In this document: positions 44,343 through 55,737 of the stretch, piece by piece
Layout: each line of letters opens with the position of its first letter
Position numbering within the stretch: the stretch's first letter is position 1
Assembly (NCBI GenBank): GCA_951799445.1
Contig: OX637295.1
Location: 20,522,001-20,586,000 of the forward strand
DNA from: Pseudisothecium myosuroides
Taxonomy: Eukaryota; Streptophyta; Bryopsida; Hypnales; Lembophyllaceae
Direction: 5' to 3'
Length of the DNA: 64,000 nucleotides
The notes under the pieces: generated by a model
Seen by the model: only the letters and a program-made list of their open reading frames with translations
Databases searched by the model: none
Told to the model about the DNA's origin: nothing
Translations under genes and position numbers: made by a program

Positions 44343-45416
44343 CTAATGAGATCGGTCCCGAGAATTCCTTCCACGACTTGGTCTACCCATTGGCCTAGAT
44401 GCTCTCCTTTCATGAGATGATGTATTGTCCTCCGTTGCCTCCGTCTCTTCAACTTCGGGCTCACTTTCACGAAGAGGTTCTTGGTCGCTTGGAGTAGAAG
44501 TGGAACCAACCTCAAAGCTACTAGTAGGTGCTCCAAAAGAACGTAGAATTGGTGCGTAAGCTCTTGCTTGATTTGCTTCATTCCAAGCGCTCCAAAAATG
44601 AAGACCCCAAGCCTCCAAGAAAGCATTGTAATGCTCATTTTGCGACAATCTAAGATTTTGAGCTTCATAGTAAGGCAACCAAGACCTCCGAAAGTCATCC
44701 GCGTTGGGAACATATTTGTCATGTCTAACCAATACCTTGGATGTAAAAGTGCGAAGGCCATTCAAATGAACACTTCCCAAACGAACCTGCGATGGGTCAA
44801 AAGCACGTGCAAAGTCATTGGAAGCTTCGGCTATCCAACCAATTGGCGATGTTGGATGTGATGCACGAATGTCTCGAAAACTGGCTTGTGCTCTCAATCT
44901 CAATGACTCCATGCGTAGCTCTTCCATCAATGACTCCATTTCGGCATGCCTTGCAAGTAAACGATGACAAAAGGTCGCTTCCATAATCACCATGTGGACG
45001 CCGGAAGCTTGTGTAGGTGGTGTTGTGGAATTGGATGCCATGGATCCGTTGCCAGTTGCGCCCACGCTTCCACCCAATCGCGTTGCTCGTCTACGCTTCG
45101 ATGGAGCACTAGGGCGGGGAGGTGTCGAACCGTCGCTTGATTTGGAACTTGATTCCATTTGGCATCCATAAATGGGAGTGATGTCACCACTTCCCACCTT
45201 GAGCTTGCACACTGGGCACGGCCTCTTCTTGTCTTGCAACCATTGGTAAAGGCAAGACCAACAAAACATGTGGCCGCATTTGGTGATGACGGAATTGGTG
45301 GGGTGGTCCATGCAAATGTTGCATTGGTATACATCTTTCCCCTCCATTGCTTGGGCACCAACCACCACCTTCTCATTTTCCGCGCTCACGCAAATCCTCG
45401 GGTTGCTTTCTTCCAT
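44343..45416 (-). CDS. long RMA-like RING protein, copy 6
   Basis: 357 aa from ATG at 45416 (MEESNPRICV). The N-terminal C3HC4 RING (about residues 32-75) has all ligands: CNIC, CGHMFC, SCLYQWLQ, CPVC. ITPIYGCQ and a Ser/Pro/Arg linker follow. Beyond residue ~145 it differs from the short copies: a charged helical stretch (MESLMEELRMESLRLRAQ) likely to form a coiled coil, then a conserved region rich in Trp, Tyr and Asn (SWLPYYEAQN, AWGLHFWSAWNEANQARAY), an acidic segment (EPEVEETEATED) and a basic Arg/Ser tail. I do not recognise this C-terminal region. There is no membrane anchor. Probable soluble E3 ubiquitin ligase whose C-terminus would select partners. Near-identical in layout to copy 7, which supports real coding. 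Confidence 0.85.
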   Translation of the reverse strand: MEESNPRICVSAENEKVVVGAQAMEGKDVYQCNICMDHPTNSVITKCGHMFCWSCLYQWLQDKKRPCPVCKLKVGSGDITPIYGCQMESSSKSSDGSTPPRPSAPSKRRRATRLGGSVGATGNGSMASNSTTPPTQASGVHMVIMEATFCHRLLARHAEMESLMEELRMESLRLRAQASFRDIRASHPTSPIGWIAEASNDFARAFDPSQVRLGSVHLNGLRTFTSKVLVRHDKYVPNADDFRRSWLPYYEAQNLRLSQNEHYNAFLEAWGLHFWSAWNEANQARAYAPILRSFGAPTSSFEVGSTSTPSDQEPLRESEPEVEETEATEDNTSSHERRASRPMGRPSRGRNSRDRSH

Positions 45417-45748
45417 GGTTGCCAATCTTACAACGAACCTATAATCAATGACTCAAGGAACACCGCAAGCCAACTTCTAGCTAGTGCCAACCTACAACCG
45501 GTGTCAATAATGGTCCCCTACCCTTGAAGGCGTCGCCTTGTATGACTAACTAAATATTTCTCTCTTATTACACTCTAAGTCTCACTTGAACTACTTCAAG
45601 TCCACAATTGATAAGGACTAGCTTGCACCTCCCCTCATACTTCGAAATGGTCACACACTCCAACTCATCTCACACACAAGAATGGCTAGGATTCCCTATC
45701 ACGTTGTGGAAGCAAGTGAATTGTGTCTCAAGATGTTACAAATGGTCC

Positions 45749-45756
45749 TATTTATA
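45749..45756 (-). promoter_or_regulatory. TATA box of RING copy 6
   Basis: TATAAATA on the minus strand, about 335 bp upstream of the ATG, the same spacing class as copies 2 and 4. Only one CAACGAGGCACC-like repeat (with a variant base) lies upstream, near 45777-45796. Confidence 0.6.
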
Positions 45757-45904
45757 ATTGCTTGAGGAGAAGGATCATGGTGCCTCGATTGGAGGATGCA
45801 TGGTCTCGAGTGGCATTTCCTAGGACCGATGCCTCGAGCATCAAACACAAACATTAAAGCCTCGTTGTTGTGGGGGTCAAGAAATAAATGCAACGCCATG
45901 GTTA

Positions 45905-46675
45905 TTGTATGACCAACCCTATTCCCACTGTAGACCATTTGGAAATGTTTTAGGAATAGGTTTGATGCTTGCCATCGTAGTTCGTTTGTAAGAGTAGGTT
46001 TGATTCGCATTGTGGCTCATTCAAAAAAACTCTAGGAATAGGTTTGATGCATCATTCTTTTAGTCCATTAAAACTTACCTTAGGAATTGGTTTGTTGTAT
46101 TTTCAATATTATACTTTTGCCCATAAAATATTTGATACCAAAATCACATTTACATTTGATCCAAAATGAATGGGACCAACTTTGAAATGACAAGTTTGAA
46201 GGACACTTGAAAAAGAAAAAAAAGATTTCATATATAGATATTAAAGTCGTTTTGAAAGAGTCTTATGAAAAACAACATTGGAAATGCCTTGAATCACATT
46301 CCTATGTCAATTGGATGCATTTTTGAGAGTACATACATGCAATTTTTGTATCAAAGTGAATATGTTGGCATTTAAGCATTTTGGGTAAGAAATGCATGGC
46401 AGTGATTCCTGTCAAAGAAATTCTGAGGTGGAGTTCAATGTTTATTGACATTGAATACCAAAAGAACATTTATTAGACAACTTCAAAAATACATTAGGCC
46501 AACATTGAAATTATAAACATTGCAAGACAATATATTAGGTATCATCATGTGGTGTTGTCAATAGTCTACACTATTCAGGAATTGAGGAACTTTGGAGGAC
46601 CCCAAGTGATAATTACCATATTGGTATACACCCTTGGGATCTAAAATGATTGTCAACTTTGAATGTCAAGTTCTT
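45905..46675. repeat. segment N2, also at 32789-33480
   Basis: Diverged copy of N1 lying directly upstream of the RING copy 6 promoter. Non-coding. Confidence 0.5.
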
Positions 46676-47420
46676 TTAACCCTGTAACGCCGGGACAGCC
46701 ATTTTGTGACTTTTGGATGACTGTGCAGTCATCTGGACATTGCTTGGAAACTTTTTTTCATCCATTTCTTTTTTGTTCACCCACCATGGTGGATTACAAA
46801 GAGTGCATAGTTGAATTTGTAGTCATGCAAGTGTCTACCTTCACATAAATGTGAAGTTATTAAAAAAACGGATCACAAAATATGCTATTTTAGTGTATTT
46901 TGGGAAGTTGTTGTTCTTTGCTCTAAATCTGAAATTTCTTTATAAAAATGATATTTTTTGAGTTTGAGCCCAACTAACAAAATGAAGGTCATTGACTCTA
47001 GTTTCTTCTCCAATTTGAATTTTGAAAAAATTCCTAACATTGAATATTTTATTGCAATTTGAACTTTCGGTGTGTTTTCAATGTCTATTATTTTCTAATT
47101 ATAGAATGAGACGGAAATTGAGTTTACACCATGATGTTTGTCATTGTAATATACACACATGGTGAAAATTTCAGATTTTTTGAAATAATGTTCTATTTGA
47201 TGTGATTTTTCTTCACTTTTTGTTCAAAAAAATTCTCAAAAAAATCAATTTTCCACAAAAAAATCTAAATTTTTTGTGAAGTAAAGAAGACATGTAATTT
47301 TACCTCTGAAAAATAAATTAAATTTTTTTCATACATATCTAGTTGCAAAATGGCAGCAAATTGAGTGATAGGCATTGAGGCCTGAAATCAGTGGTTATAG
47401 GTCCGTCATTTAGGGGTTAA
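46676..47420 (+). mobile_element. TTAA MITE, family D (D2)
   Basis: TTAACCCTGTAACGCCGGGA to CCGTCATTTAGGGGTTAA, 745 bp. The same family and exactly the same length occurs inverted at 59848-60592. No coding frame. Confidence 0.85.
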
Positions 47421-48229
47421 GCGGTTGTTTTGAGTAGGTCAAGAAAATACTTTATTGTGAATAATTTTATTTAGATTGCAATGAACACATGCAATGTTCT
47501 TCATTGATTCCGGTGATATAAAATTTGGATCCTTTCTTAATTATATTTTTTACAATATGATTAATGGAATTGACTCAAAAAAATACCAGCAAAATTGTGG
47601 ACAATCATTTTGGGATGGAGGGAGTAGTAATTATCATATTAAGGGAGCCGACCCAGTTCCAATTAGCCACCCATTTTTGTAAGTTTGAATGTTTTGTTTT
47701 TGATCAGCTAGTGGTTTAGGTGATAGCTCACGCAAATATTTGTGAGCAGAGGATGCACAAATATTGGGGAGGTGTACATTGAAAGCATAGAATGATCACA
47801 AGAGGTACACTAGAGGCTACAATTATCACTTGCATTGAAGCATTGTCGATTTTGTAACCAGCCTATGGTTGGAAATAGGGTGACGTATACAACAAGAATA
47901 GGTTGAATGGAATCTTCACAAAAAAAATTCATGGTAATTTTGTTTTTAAGAAACAAATGTACAAAAATATGAAATCCTTTTGAAATCTATTTCTCCAAAT
48001 GGGGACATTTTTCCCCTCACCATACCCATACACCAGATATGCTGAATTGCTTAAGTGATTGGAAATGGGTCATCTCCCTTATATGTTTTCGAAGACAATT
48101 TGCCAATGCTTCCTAAAGCAAGGTGACACCAACAACATTCAACTTTCAACAGAATGCCAGTACCCATTGCAAGTGAGGAAGATGAAAATTGAAACCAGTT
48201 TGATAGTGTCCACACCCAAAGTTCAATAT
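47421..48229. other. AT-rich spacer, no clear gene
   Basis: A 61-codon frame at 48059-48244 (plus) precedes the PPR-like remnant and might belong to the same decayed gene, but nothing in it is diagnostic. Confidence 0.35.
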
Positions 48230-48596
48230 GAACACCTGCATTAAAGAATTGGAAGCATTTATTAACAAATGCATCTACTCAACAAAGTCTAAACTGGACA
48301 AATCATACTTGCATTTGCATTGTGTGAATTGCTTCTTTGCAAGAACATGGTGGCTTTGGAAAGGTTCTCAATTTATTGCTATAATAGTGAGCTTGAAACT
48401 GATATGCTCACTCTCACTCCAGTTGTGGATTGTTTCTATATTCTGTCTAGGTATAGTCACCTTCAAGAAGTGTACAGTCTTTGCACAATTTTGTTTGAGT
48501 TTTTGTCTGCTAAGATAATTTCTTCTATATTGAAACTCCCAAACAAATTTCTGCATCTACTGTATGTTATGAAGAATATGATGTGTTGCAAGTGAA
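48230..48596 (+). pseudogene. possible pentatricopeptide-repeat remnant
   Basis: The frame 48320-48595 reads CKNMVALERF, YCYNSELETDML and VVDCFYILSRYSHLQEVYSL. The order resembles the ACANLAALEQG...HCYIIKSGLETD...LVDMYAKCGHLEEA pattern of plant PLS-type PPR proteins, with many substitutions. There is no start context, and neighbouring repeats are lost or out of frame. Its end (TATGTTATGAAGAATATG) is also found in N1. Call rests on pattern resemblance only. Confidence 0.3.
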
Positions 48597-48779
48597 ATTT
48601 TTAATCGATTGACCAATAACATTTCCATTTTCACTATGACTGATGTATTGAAGAGTTTGGTATGTCTATGTGCTGCAGTTCGTTGAATGAATAGCTAGAG
48701 ACTCTTATTGGCAAGCAGTTCTGAAAGCTTGCATTCCTCTCTTTTCTTTTGAATTGAAATTTTTCTGCAGTTAGTAGCA

Positions 48780-49837
48780 AGTTTGTAGTGAGATGAAGAC
48801 TTAAGGTGGTAGTAGAAAATGTATTACATTGAACCCTATAATCGCCATATATGCGTGCAAGTAGCAAAGGATGTTTGGATTTTGTAAACCACGCTCTAAA
48901 ATTTTGTTTCGTGACAGAGCTCTAAAATTTCGTTTCCTAACACAACCCTAACAAGGACAATCTCATCTTGCTTGCTTGCTAATTGAAAATCCAAAGTATG
49001 GTTTCAAAATTGTAGATTGAATGAGTGTTATTATACTAGAAATTGGAAGAAAGGAGCTGCAGTCAAGGTGTCTGAGTGACAGTGTGGTTTGAATTTGTAA
49101 TGCCATGACATCTTGGGCAGCTTCGAGTAACTCACATCACAATGAATGGCTGTGCTCTTGGCTTGGCTTGTGGTGGAGACACGTGGGATGGGTACCCCCC
49201 AAACCACCACTTTTTGCTATTGTGCCTAGTTGCTATTATTAGATTGGTTTGTGTTGTTTTGTAAAAGGAGGTTCCAAAGCATCAAAGAATGCAACATTTG
49301 GATACCGTATGAAAAAGTTATGAAGGGTCAAAAAATTTGCGGTAGAGGTTCTAAAATGGTTTCTTCAACATTGGTACACGTGGATTTTAGAGATGTACAC
49401 AAAGTGATGATGGTAGTTTTAGGCAAGGTGCAGTTTTGGGTGTACCCACCTTAAAAATTTATCATTATCATTTGGGTTACTTGAGCTACAATGCAAATGA
49501 CAAGGAACTCACAATAAAAGGTGTACTTACCTATAATTGTCACTAATCACAAGTGAGTATATTTATTATTATTAAAATATACATCATTTCTATTAATATA
49601 TGATCTTATTAGAAACTAAAAGAGGATTCCAAAGCACTTTTGCATGCATTATTTAGACACCATACAAAAAGGTTATGAATTTTTAAAGTATAATCTCTAG
49701 GCATACCACAAAACAACATTAGACTCTTTCTCTCTTTCATATATGCTTTCATATTTTGATTGTGTACATCATACATAGTCAATATCTAGGTTTTTATAAT
49801 ACTTTTGTGATCCAAATGTAGGTGTTGCATTCAAGGA
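48780..49837. repeat. segment M3
   Basis: Third copy of the M segment. It matches 42065-42775 and then 43700-43760, lacking the A8 insertion. It preserves only the first few codons of the M1 coding-like segment (IYGDYRVQCN, near 48840). Confidence 0.6.
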
Positions 49838-50402
49838 TAAGGTAGAGGCACCAATTGCCAACCATGCCCAGTACCCAACCTGTAGGGTGCGCTATTTCCA
49901 GCCTTAGGTTGGAACTCAAGCTTGGAATTAATGTGTGATTTTTGTCCTTTTCAAGGTTGAGGTTAATAAGGCTATGACATATGTCCCGAAGTAGTGAGCA
50001 AAAAAATAGGAAGTAGTGAGCAGGAAAGTAATTCTTGAATGATTGGAACTGGAAGACTCTAGACATTGCTATACCCATATTTCCTACCTTCCAACACGGG
50101 AAAAATTTCCATACCATATTGCGCACGATCTGCTCCAAAACTGCTAACCCATAAACAACGCCACGGCCATTTTCTAGTCAATGAATGAGAGAGAATCCTT
50201 TTGTGTAGGACAAAAGTGCAACTATTCATCCTCGGAATTTTATGTGGAAAGGGAAGATCGTGAACAATAGTTTGACCTCCAGTGAGCACTCTTGGTTTTT
50301 TCAAAGTAGATGATGTCATACAATGCCAAAGAAGATGATTTCCATAGTCACCAGCCCAGCGTTCAAGGGTTGAATGATCGGCTACCAATGCCTCAATTTT
50401 AG
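49838..50402. mobile_element. family E element interrupted by B3
   Basis: TAAGGTAGAGGCACCAATTG at the left and GGCTACCAATGCCTCAATTTTAG at the right correspond to the two ends of E1. The B3 MITE is inserted at the place where E1 has TTAA (near 1062). Confidence 0.75.
50144..50373. mobile_element. TTAA MITE, family B (B3)
   Basis: 230 bp. Both TTAA flanks have mutated (CTAA and TTGA), so it is older than B5. Nested in family E. Confidence 0.8.
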
Positions 50403-50425
50403 TGTTGATTATGGATGTACATACT

Positions 50426-50649
50426 TTAGTCCTTAAACGTCAAGGCGGAACGTTTTGTGTCCAATGGATGAGAGGGAATCAAATTGTATAGGACAGAAGT
50501 GCAACTATTCATCCTCGAAATTTGTTGTGGAAAGGGAAGATCTTCTACAGTATTTTCACTTGCAATGAGTACTTTTGCAATTTTAGAGGCTAATGATTCA
50601 AACGGTAATAGAGAAGGATGATTTCGAGGGTCACCCCTTTGGCGTTTAA
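50426..50649. mobile_element. TTAA MITE, family B (B4)
   Basis: Starts TTAGTCCTTAAACGTC (mutated TTAA) and ends GGCGTTTAA, sharing its right TTAA (50646-50649) with B5. Interior matches B2 and B3. Confidence 0.8.
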
Positions 50650-50875
50650 CCCTTAAACGACGGGCTCATAACCATGGAAATCATCTGTTTTGTGACCGTG
50701 TGGATTGTTGGATTAAAAATAATGCAAAAGCACTCATTGGAAGTCAAACTACTGTAGATTATCTTCCCTTTTCCCACAAAATTTGGAAGATGAATAGTTG
50801 CACTTCTGTCCTACACAGAAGATTCTCTTGTCATTCATCGGCCTCAAAACGTCCGCCGCGTCGTTCAAGGGTTAA
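50646..50875. mobile_element. TTAA MITE, family B (B5)
   Basis: TTAACCCTTAAACGACGG to CGTCGTTCAAGGGTTAA, 230 bp with intact TTAA at both ends. It lies in opposite orientation to B4, giving a head-to-head pair. Confidence 0.88.
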
Positions 50876-51205
50876 GGGTTAGCACAAAACCACAACTTTG
50901 TCATTTTACACTAGGTTTGTTCTCATCCACCATTTCTTCTGCTAGTGGCGTGACTCATGTCCAAGCTGGCGTGCTCTGGTTTTGCAGAATAATAAGCTCA
51001 CAATGATGCACATCCATACCATGAGCTGGTGCCTCCGCGGCACAAGCATGGCCGCGTGGGCATCGCAGGCCTCTTCATGAGAACTGAACTCACTACTGCA
51101 CCATTTAATTTGGCATTAGATAGTACTATTATTTAGGCTCCTGTCGCAATTGCATGAAATAATGTGAACTTTTCTAATACCAATCATGTTCCAAAAATCA
51201 GCAGC
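50876..51205. other. unique spacer, no gene
   Basis: Somewhat GC-richer (GGTGCCTCCGCGGCACAAGC near 51030) but with no frame that I can support. Confidence 0.4.
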
Positions 51206-51522
51206 TAAGGTAGGAGGCTCAAACTCCGACCGGGCATTAAAAGCGAACATGACTCAAAGGTACATTTTGCTTTTTTCAATGTACCAACTATGCACATTTC
51301 AGGAGGTAGTCACTTTTGATGACCACAAATGACCACTTTTTTCCAACTTCAAAAATTTGTAACTAATTCCACAAAGATCCAAAAAATATGAAACAACTTG
51401 GGTTAGATGTCAATTCCACTTGTCTTTCAAGGAAAATTTCCTGAAAAATATTTCAAGATGTTTTACCTCCCCAAAATTCAGTTTCAGTGCTTAGATGGCT
51501 GCTTAATGAACCTCCTACCTTA
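51206..51522. mobile_element. MITE, AGGTA family G (G1)
   Basis: TAAGGTAGGAGG at the left, CCTCCTACCTTA at the right, 317 bp. An inverted copy of equal length is at 61647-61963. Its right-hand TTA plus the next A was used as the TTAA target of A9. Confidence 0.88.
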
Positions 51523-52459
51523 ACCCCTAAAGGACCGAGGCCTTTTTTCTGCCAAAAAACACTGAAAACTGCCATTTCTGTAGCAAAGAGTTAAAAAAAA
51601 ATTTAATTGTTTTTTTTTCACATCTAACCGTAGGACCTTACACATAACTAGTATAAAAAAGTGTGGAAAAAATTTCAGAATTTTTGACCGCATAGATTGC
51701 AAGATATCTGTGTTTAAAGTGGAAAAAAACAGTTTTTCAGCACATTGCGGGACTGGATTTTTTGACTTTGAACATTTTTAACTTAAAATTTTTGCACTAC
51801 AGAGTTTTGAGCTTTTAATGCTTGTAGTGGAGAATTGAGTTGAGAGTCTAGGGGAAAAAAAAAATTCAAAAAAAACTTAATTATCATTCTTAAAAAAATT
51901 GTTAAGTAGATGTAGGTACAAGATAGAAGGAAAATCTAAAATATTCATATATTTTAGATGGAATTAAAATGCACTAATCCCAATGGTGGGATTGTTCTAA
52001 CAAGTAAATCAGACCATGCAAAAAAAAAAATTTGAAAAATTTGAAAAATTGCATTCAGAAATGAATCCTAAAGTTATTTTTTTCAAGAAGATGCTCTAAC
52101 TGCCCGAAAAACAAGAATGTCTATAACTTCCTCATAACAAAGTCAAATGAAATGAATCAAAGCTTTCCAGATAGCCAAAAATATAGCCTATGAGAAAAAA
52201 AATATCAAAAAAAAAAATTCAAATTTTTGTCCATTTTTTTTTGCTGCCCGAGCTGCCCCCCGTAGCCTGTTTTGAGCTTATATGGTCATAACTTTTTTTC
52301 CCGGGCACCGATTGTGAAAAAAATTATATTCCCTTGAAGCTAATCAGTTTTTCTACCTCCAAAAAAAGTTTCAAAAAATCAGGAGAAAATTTCAGCCCTT
52401 AGGTACCTGCCCGAAAACGCATTTGTCCCCCGTAGGGACAATGGTCCTTTAGGGGTTAA
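51520..52459 (-). mobile_element. TTAA MITE, family A (A9)
   Basis: TTAACCCCTAAAGGACC to GGTCCTTTAGGGGTTAA, 940 bp, starting on the last bases of G1. Right flank (CAAAGTTAGCATGTGG) resembles 62366. Confidence 0.88.
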
Positions 52460-52947
52460 TTCAAAGTTAGCATGTGGAATTGGGAAAAAAATTGGTTGCA
52501 ATTTGACAACATTGGCAAAAAAAACGGTGAAGAAATCTAAAAAAAATTATTTTTCAAGTAAAAATAGAGAAAATAACTAGACTCTGTACTTGAAAAACTG
52601 GTTCAAATTGGGAATTGAAAGAAAATAGGGTGTTAAAACTTTTTTTTAAATCCCAAACTCTAGCTGTTTAATATTCAACAATTCAGTCTAACATGCTGAT
52701 TAGGATGAAGATACAAATACCGGTACACTAATACAGTAAGTAACTTGAGGTCAACCCACTAATGCTTGTTCCAATTAGTGTAGAAATGAAATACTGTATC
52801 CTGTGGTAACTTACATGTTGCAGACTTCTTATGCAATCTCTGACCCCTTGTTTCTGCTGCACCCAGCAAAATTCAAAACATCTTATAGTTGTTGCACAAA
52901 AGCATCCATGTAGTTTTGGGGAGCCTTGCTACTAGTACGCAGACTAG
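52460..52947. other. 3' flank of RING copy 7
   Basis: 52462-52640 is a diverged copy of 62362-62600 (CAAAGTTAG...TTGGTTGCAATTT). From about 52883 it matches the 3' flank of copy 6. No gene. Confidence 0.5.
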
Positions 52948-54021
52948 CTAATAAGGTCGGCGCCGAGAATTCCTTCCACGACTTGGTCTACCCATTGGCC
53001 TAGATGCTCTCCTTTCATGAGATGATGTATTGTCCTCCGTTGCCTCCATCTCTTCAACTTCGAACTCACTTTCATGAAGAGGTTTTTGGTCGCTTGGAGT
53101 AGAAGTGGAACCAACCTCAAAGCTACTAGTAGGTGCTCCAAAAGAACGTAGAATTGGTGCGTAAGCTCTTGCTTGATTTGCTTCATTCCAAGCGCTCCAA
53201 AAATGAAGACCCCAAGCCTCCAAGAAAGCATTGTAATGCTCGTTTTGCGACAATCTAGGATTTTGAGCTTCATAGTAAGGCAACCAAGACCTCCGAAAGT
53301 CATCTGCGTTGGGAACATATTCACCATGTCTAACCAATACCTTGGATGTAAAAGTGCGAAGGCCATTTAAATGAACACTTCCCAAACGAACCTGCAATGG
53401 GTCAAAAGTACGCGCAAAGTCATTGGAAGCTTCGGCTATCCAAGCATTTGGCGATGCTGGATGGGATGCACGAATGTCTCGAAAACTGGCTTGTGCTCTC
53501 AACCTCAAAGACTCTATGCGTAGCTCTTGCATCGATGACTCCATTTGGACATGCCTTGCAAGGAAACGACGCCATGCGCCCGCTTCCACATTCACCGATT
53601 CGATGCCGGAAGTTGGTGTAGGTGGTGTTGTGGAATTGGATGCCATGGATCCATTGCCGGTTGTGCCCACGCTTCCACCCGACCGTGTTGCTTGTCTACA
53701 CTTTGATGGGACACCAGGGCGAGGAGGTATAGACCTGTCGCTTGATTTGGAACTTGATTTCCTTTGGCATCCATAAATGGGAGTGATGTCGCCACTTCCC
53801 ACCTTGAGCTTGCACACCGGGCACGGCCTCTTCTTGTCTTGCAACCATTGATAAAGGCAAGACCAACAAAACATATGGCCGCATTTGGTGATGACAGAAT
53901 TGGTGGGGGGGTCCATGCAAATGTTGCATTGGAATACATCATGCTCTTCCATTGCTTGGGCACCAATAACCACCTTCTCATTGTCCGCGCTCACACAAAT
54001 CATCGGGTTGCTTTCTCCCAT
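52948..54021 (-). CDS. long RMA-like RING protein, copy 7
   Basis: 357 aa from ATG at 54021 (MGESNPMICV), exactly as long as copy 6. The RING is complete (CNIC, CGHMFC, SCLYQWLQ, CPVC) and followed by ITPIYGCQ. The linker and the stretch around residues 125-165 differ most from copy 6, while the C-terminal region (SFRDIRASHP, NDFAR, SWLPYYEAQN, HFWSAWNEANQ) is almost unchanged. The acidic segment and the Arg-rich tail (RPSRGRNSRRRPY) are kept. Equal length, no frame damage and concentrated conservation argue that both genes are under selection. Likely soluble E3 ubiquitin ligase; the substrate cannot be told. Confidence 0.85.
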   Translation of the reverse strand: MGESNPMICVSADNEKVVIGAQAMEEHDVFQCNICMDPPTNSVITKCGHMFCWSCLYQWLQDKKRPCPVCKLKVGSGDITPIYGCQRKSSSKSSDRSIPPRPGVPSKCRQATRSGGSVGTTGNGSMASNSTTPPTPTSGIESVNVEAGAWRRFLARHVQMESSMQELRIESLRLRAQASFRDIRASHPASPNAWIAEASNDFARTFDPLQVRLGSVHLNGLRTFTSKVLVRHGEYVPNADDFRRSWLPYYEAQNPRLSQNEHYNAFLEAWGLHFWSAWNEANQARAYAPILRSFGAPTSSFEVGSTSTPSDQKPLHESEFEVEEMEATEDNTSSHERRASRPMGRPSRGRNSRRRPY

Positions 54022-54357
54022 GGATACCAATCTTACAACAAACCTAAAATCTTTAACTCAAAAAACACCGCAAGCCCCAATTCTAGCTAGTGCCAATCTA
54101 CAACTGGTGTCAATAATGGTCCCCTATCCTTGGAGGCATCGCCTTATATGACTTACTAAATACCTCTCTCTTACTACACTCCAAGTCTCACTTGAACTAC
54201 CCAAGTCTACAATTGATACGGACTAGCTTGCACCTTTCCTTTGACTTCCAATAGGTCACACACTCAAACTCATCTCACACACAAGTTAGGGTAGGACTCC
54301 CATACTATCCCGTTGTAGAAGCAAGTGAATTATGTCCCAAGATGTTGCAAACGGTCC

Positions 54358-54365
54358 TATTTATT
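54358..54365 (-). promoter_or_regulatory. TATA-like box of RING copy 7
   Basis: AATAAATA on the minus strand at the position of TATAAATA in copies 2, 4 and 6. The upstream repeat is reduced to one degenerate copy (54386-54402). Confidence 0.45.
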
Positions 54366-55480
54366 GCTTGAGGAAAATGATCATAGTGGGCCTCGGTTGG
54401 AGAATGCATAGTCTCGAGTGACATTCCCTAGGACCAATGCCTCGAGTACCAAACACAAACATCAAAGCCTTGTTGTAAAGGTCAAGAAATTAATGCAATG
54501 CCATGGTTATTGTGGGGTTGTCTTTTTGAGGAGCACGTTTTTTAATCTCTCTACTTCTCAATAGGAGGCTAGCTAATTCAAAAGAATTCTGAAATTCAAA
54601 GGAACATGGCTCATAAACATATATTGACTCTTTGAATCAAGAATGAATAAAGGTGGAGTTCAAGGATTTGCACATTTATGAACTAAGTAGTGCAGAATTT
54701 TCAAACCTCTTGATTTGACAAACTTCTTGTTTTGTTATTTTTTTATTCAAACGTCAAACACTTACTCTAGATGTCCTAGTCCACCCTCAAAATAAATAAG
54801 CTTGTAAATACGAAGTACATATGGAGTTTTAAGGTTGGACACTATAAAATCCTCTAACCTTTAAGTTTGTGAAATTTTGGTTTAACCTTAAAGATTCACT
54901 CAAATACTCATCTGCTATGCTTTGTTGAAATAGTGACTACCTTTTCAAGCCACTTTTTAAACAACTAAGGTTGTGAATTTGTAAAACTTGTATTATTACG
55001 TTTGCACACTTTTCAATATTCTACCTTTTGTTTTGTAAATTCTTTGTTTGAACCTCAAATGCTCATTTTACATGTATTTGTCATAGCTTGTCAAGGCGCA
55101 ATCATCTTCATTATATAATTATGAGCTTGTAAATAAATTTGAAATATACACTACTGGGTCAATGAACATTGCAATCTTCTCACAATCAACTTTCAAAGAA
55201 TGAATTGAATGAGGAATTGGATTTTGGAATGCTACTTGGAGCTTGATTTATTGGCTTACGGCTTGAATCAATGATGCCTCCAATGGAGATCACTTTAGAA
55301 TCACTACTCATTACAATGCCTCCATTGTCAAATAGATTTTTATGACCTCGTCATTTTTGAACTAAGCTTCATGAACATATTGTTTTTAGGATGTGATTTG
55401 TTGATGAATGAAGTTGTGAACTAAGACTTATAGAATTTAAAAATTAAGAATAAATTATTATATTTATTTAGTCCCTAAGT
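54366..55480. repeat. upstream flank of RING copy 7, homologous to the U units
   Basis: Follows the distal flank of U1-U4 for about 1 kb (for example CAATGCCATGGTTATTG near 54496 and CCACCCTCAAAATAAATAAG near 54781). It contains none of the family-A insertions: the TTAA at 54490-54493 is a single, empty target. Confidence 0.7.
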
Positions 55481-55737
55481 GATCCAAGCTACCTGGTGGG
55501 ATCATAGCCCAATGCATTGGATTGAAATGGTGTAGGCTTATCAATTCTCGTGACCAATTACAACTCTTGAAGAACAAATTGCATGTGTATAGAAAACAAC
55601 CTTAGTTATGAGAGAGCAAGTTTGTTGAGAGTAGAACATATGTCAAGAACTTGATCAATCTATATTTTAAATTTTACTCACCTTCGGGGACTTCTAATGA
55701 AGCACAAAATATACTTCAATTTGCAATTTCTTAGTAA

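Noticed and set aside
44339..44761. 140-aa frame overlapping RING copy 6 (and 52944-53366 in copy 7)
   Set aside because: Alternate-frame shadow of the conserved C-terminal region. It is present in both copies only because the genes themselves are nearly identical.
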